The notes below the pieces were generated by a model, which searched no databases, was not told the origin of the DNA, and was given only the letters and a program-made list of their open reading frames with translations. A stretch of 64,000 nt of DNA from Chitinophaga sancti (GTDB lineage Bacteria > Bacteroidota > Bacteroidia > Chitinophagales > Chitinophagaceae): positions 7,652,001 to 7,716,000 of the forward strand of contig NZ_CP139247.1 in the NCBI RefSeq assembly GCF_034087045.1, written 5' to 3'. Each line of letters starts with the position of its first letter. Within the stretch, counting starts at the first letter, position 1. A program made the translations under genes and the position numbers. This document shows, one piece after another, positions 62,119-64,000 of the stretch.

Positions 62119-64000
62119 TTATCGGAGTATCACGACCCAACCACTGGGATTTTTACCAAATCCTATTTTCAGATCTATTGTATAATAATAAGTACCTACC
62201 GGCAATGGCTTACCATTGTAAGTACCATCCCACGCCGTACCATAGCCATGACTATGGAATACGACCTGTCCATATCTGTTGAATACATTAACATCTGCTT
62301 CGGGATAAGTATCCAGCTTGTCTATCTTCCATGTATCATTAATACCATCACCATTTGGAGAAAAAGCATTTGGAATGATGATGGTTTTGTACACCCTGAT
62401 GAATACATCGTCTGTTGCTTCTCCACATCCTAAATTAGAAGTGACGGTGAGGGTGTAGGTAGTGTCTTCAGTTGGTGTTACGATTGGATTGAGTATCGTT
62501 GCATCAGTAATATTATAAACAGGTGTCCATGCATAACTTACATCTGTACCACTGGCTGTACCTGACAACTGTGCGGCCTCTCCTTCAAATATGCGCTGGT
62601 CTGCGCCGGCATTGGCTGTTGGCAGTTTCCATACATTCACGGTAACGGTATCATACGCATTGCAGGTGCCATTACTCACCGTTAGTATATAAGATGTCGT
62701 GTCTGTAGGAGATGCATTGGTTATTGCACTCGTCGCATCTGTCAATGTTGACGAAGGTGACCACAGGTAGGTGGTGCCCCCGCTACCTTCCAGCGTTACG
62801 GCAGCGCCTTCACACATATTCTGATCTTCCCCCGCATCTGCTGATGGTGCTGCATTCACATCGATGCTGGTGGTATCTGAATTGGAACAACCTACTGCCG
62901 TGGTTAAGGTAACGATATAATCACCATTGCTGGCTGATGTAACTCCATAGATGACGGGGTTTTGTAAACTACTGGTGAATCCATTCGGACCTGTCCAGCT
63001 ATAAGTAGCACCTGAATATGAAGAGGAACTCAATTCCAGCGTATCGCCTTCACACCCCGGATCGTTGCTGCTGGCCTGGGGATCAGGGCTATCATCTACC
63101 TGTATCGTGATGGTATTGGAACTCACCCGGCAGGCAGATGAACTGATATTGGCAGAGGAAGCGGCAGACATTCTATATAGATATGTACCTGCGCCTGTTG
63201 GCTCACGTACATAAGTGGTACTCGTAGCGCCACTGATATCTGTCCAGGTAGTACCGCCATCTGTACTTACCTGCCACTGGTAGGCAGGATCAGAATAACC
63301 GGTGGATACGGTACCATTGAATGTAAATACCGTAGCATCGTCTTTACATACTTCTTTGGAAGAAGAACCGTCTGTAGTATAAGCTGTAACTGTAGGACCA
63401 CATGCACGGAAAGTGATATCATCCAATGCGAGGTCATTGGCTGGTGCCCCACCCGGACTACTGTTGCTGATCTTGATCTCTACATCTGTGACACCTGCAG
63501 GTGTGGTGAAGTAAAAACCAAATTGCTTCCACACTGCACTTCCACTGGTGAGGGGAATAGAACCTGTAGTGTAAGAGCCGTAAGTAGTAGATTCGTCGGT
63601 TGATAGAATGGAAAATGTAACGTTGGGAGGGTTATTATCCTGTGAACGCAACAGGTTTACGACCCATGCTGCAAATTCGTAGGTCGTACCTCCACATAAC
63701 CCAGTCACTGTTTTCTTGTAGAAATAATCTTTTACAGAGGTGGCGGCATTTACCACCATCATATATCCGCCACCAGTATGGTCTGTGGTACTCCACCACA
63801 CAGTACCGGAAGCGGCTGTTGAGCTCTCAATAGTATAATAGCCATCGCTGGGAAAGGCCTGCGCCACATAGGTGTAAGTTGTAATGTCCGAAGCCAGTGC
63901 ACCACCGAAGGAGGCAGTACCTGATCCAAAATCAATACTAACAACCGGATCTCCGAGGCTACCAGTACACAACTGAGCCTTTAAATGGTGTGAGCAAAGT
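62119..64000 (-). CDS. Large secreted adhesin-like protein with T9SS type B sorting domain (5' end beyond window)
   Basis: At least 627 residues; the frame stays open to the window edge, where the last residues before the mature start read SHHLKAQLCTG, so the true start lies beyond 64000. The mature chain has a concanavalin/lectin-like N-domain (about first 200 residues), Ig-like/PKD-type repeats (e.g. GDYIVTLTTAVGCSNSDTTSI; ADAGEDQNMCEGAAVTL) and the CHU_C type B sorting domain NAFSPNGDGINDTW...NVFNRYGQVVFHS. It is exported with the SprF partner encoded downstream. Confidence 0.88.
   Translation of the reverse strand, partial: LCSHHLKAQLCTGSLGDPVVSIDFGSGTASFGGALASDITTYTYVAQAFPSDGYYTIESSTAASGTVWWSTTDHTGGGYMMVVNAATSVKDYFYKKTVTGLCGGTTYEFAAWVVNLLRSQDNNPPNVTFSILSTDESTTYGSYTTGSIPLTSGSAVWKQFGFYFTTPAGVTDVEIKISNSSPGGAPANDLALDDITFRACGPTVTAYTTDGSSSKEVCKDDATVFTFNGTVSTGYSDPAYQWQVSTDGGTTWTDISGATSTTYVREPTGAGTYLYRMSAASSANISSSACRVSSNTITIQVDDSPDPQASSNDPGCEGDTLELSSSSYSGATYSWTGPNGFTSSLQNPVIYGVTSASNGDYIVTLTTAVGCSNSDTTSIDVNAAPSADAGEDQNMCEGAAVTLEGSGGTTYLWSPSSTLTDATSAITNASPTDTTSYILTVSNGTCNAYDTVTVNVWKLPTANAGADQRIFEGEAAQLSGTASGTDVSYAWTPVYNITDATILNPIVTPTEDTTYTLTVTSNLGCGEATDDVFIRVYKTIIIPNAFSPNGDGINDTWKIDKLDTYPEADVNVFNRYGQVVFHSHGYGTAWDGTYNGKPLPVGTYYYTIDLKIGFGKNPSGWVVILR

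Noticed and set aside
61422..62282. 286-codon open frame opposite the PorP/SprF gene
   Set aside because: Shadow of the PorP/SprF gene. It runs across the junction of two clear genes on the other strand and shows no domain features.

Overview
The window is a chromosomal segment of a Bacteroidota bacterium, most likely Chitinophaga or a close relative in Chitinophagaceae. Evidence: two SusC/SusD pairs with FecR anti-sigma and ECF sigma factors, type IX secretion sorting domains of type A (GH5 protein) and type B (last gene) with a PorP/SprF partner, a LytS/LytTR two-component pair, many lipoproteins with a Cys after a short signal, and repeated promoters of the Bacteroidota form TTTG-N17-21-TAnnTTTG with little use of Shine-Dalgarno sites. 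Species cannot be fixed from the sequence alone.

Layout. 1-5.2 kb: initiator tRNA, an enoyl-CoA hydratase divergent from an HxlR regulator, an unusual sigma factor overlapping a zinc-finger/TPR anti-sigma-like protein, a decayed SusC fragment, and a J-domain protein with a small lipoprotein. 5.3-16.6 kb: an alpha/beta hydrolase and a glycan-use locus (M14 carboxypeptidase, SusD, SusC, FecR leftward; GH5 enzyme and ECF sigma rightward). 16.6-20.5 kb: PAP2 phosphatase, an ExbD-like lipoprotein, an NmrA/HxlR redox pair, and gene relics (phenolic acid decarboxylase, AraC, probable alginate lyase). 20.5-31 kb, all leftward: a TPP-riboswitch thiamine salvage operon (thiM, thiE, thiD, tenA), a CPBP protease, a patatin, the 5-oxoprolinase genes pxpB, pxpC, pxpA with an NRAMP transporter, a seven-heme cytochrome and a metallophosphoesterase. 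31-45.5 kb: GH92 mannosidase, a Thr/Ala-rich secreted protein with a beta-barrel protein, LytTR/LytS divergent from a TonB-dependent receptor, PEBP and AraC, an MBOAT/SGNH polysaccharide acetylation pair, DUF2459 and rhomboid, DinB. 45.5-57.4 kb, all leftward: a second SusCD locus (ECF sigma, phosphodiesterase, FecR, SusC, SusD, PKD lipoprotein, DUF4874/DUF4832 protein, HGSNAT-like acyltransferase). 57.5-64 kb: a zinc-ribbon membrane protein, a beta-helix lipoprotein, a diheme cytochrome, and a PorP/SprF gene with its large type B secreted partner, which is cut by the window edge.

How it fits together: most of the window serves uptake and breakdown of external glycans and peptides. Sigma/FecR pairs sense substrate through the SusC receptors, secreted enzymes are exported by Sec or T9SS, and products enter through SusCD. 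Metabolic housekeeping (thiamine salvage, oxoproline recycling) sits between. No complete novel defence or mobile system is visible. The most unusual signals are an interlocked promoter repeat array upstream of dinB, a set of genes whose promoter -7 element lies 4-5 nt before the start codon (predicted leaderless mRNAs), a two-gene deletion scar, and a PUL built around an uncharacterised DUF4874/DUF4832 protein.
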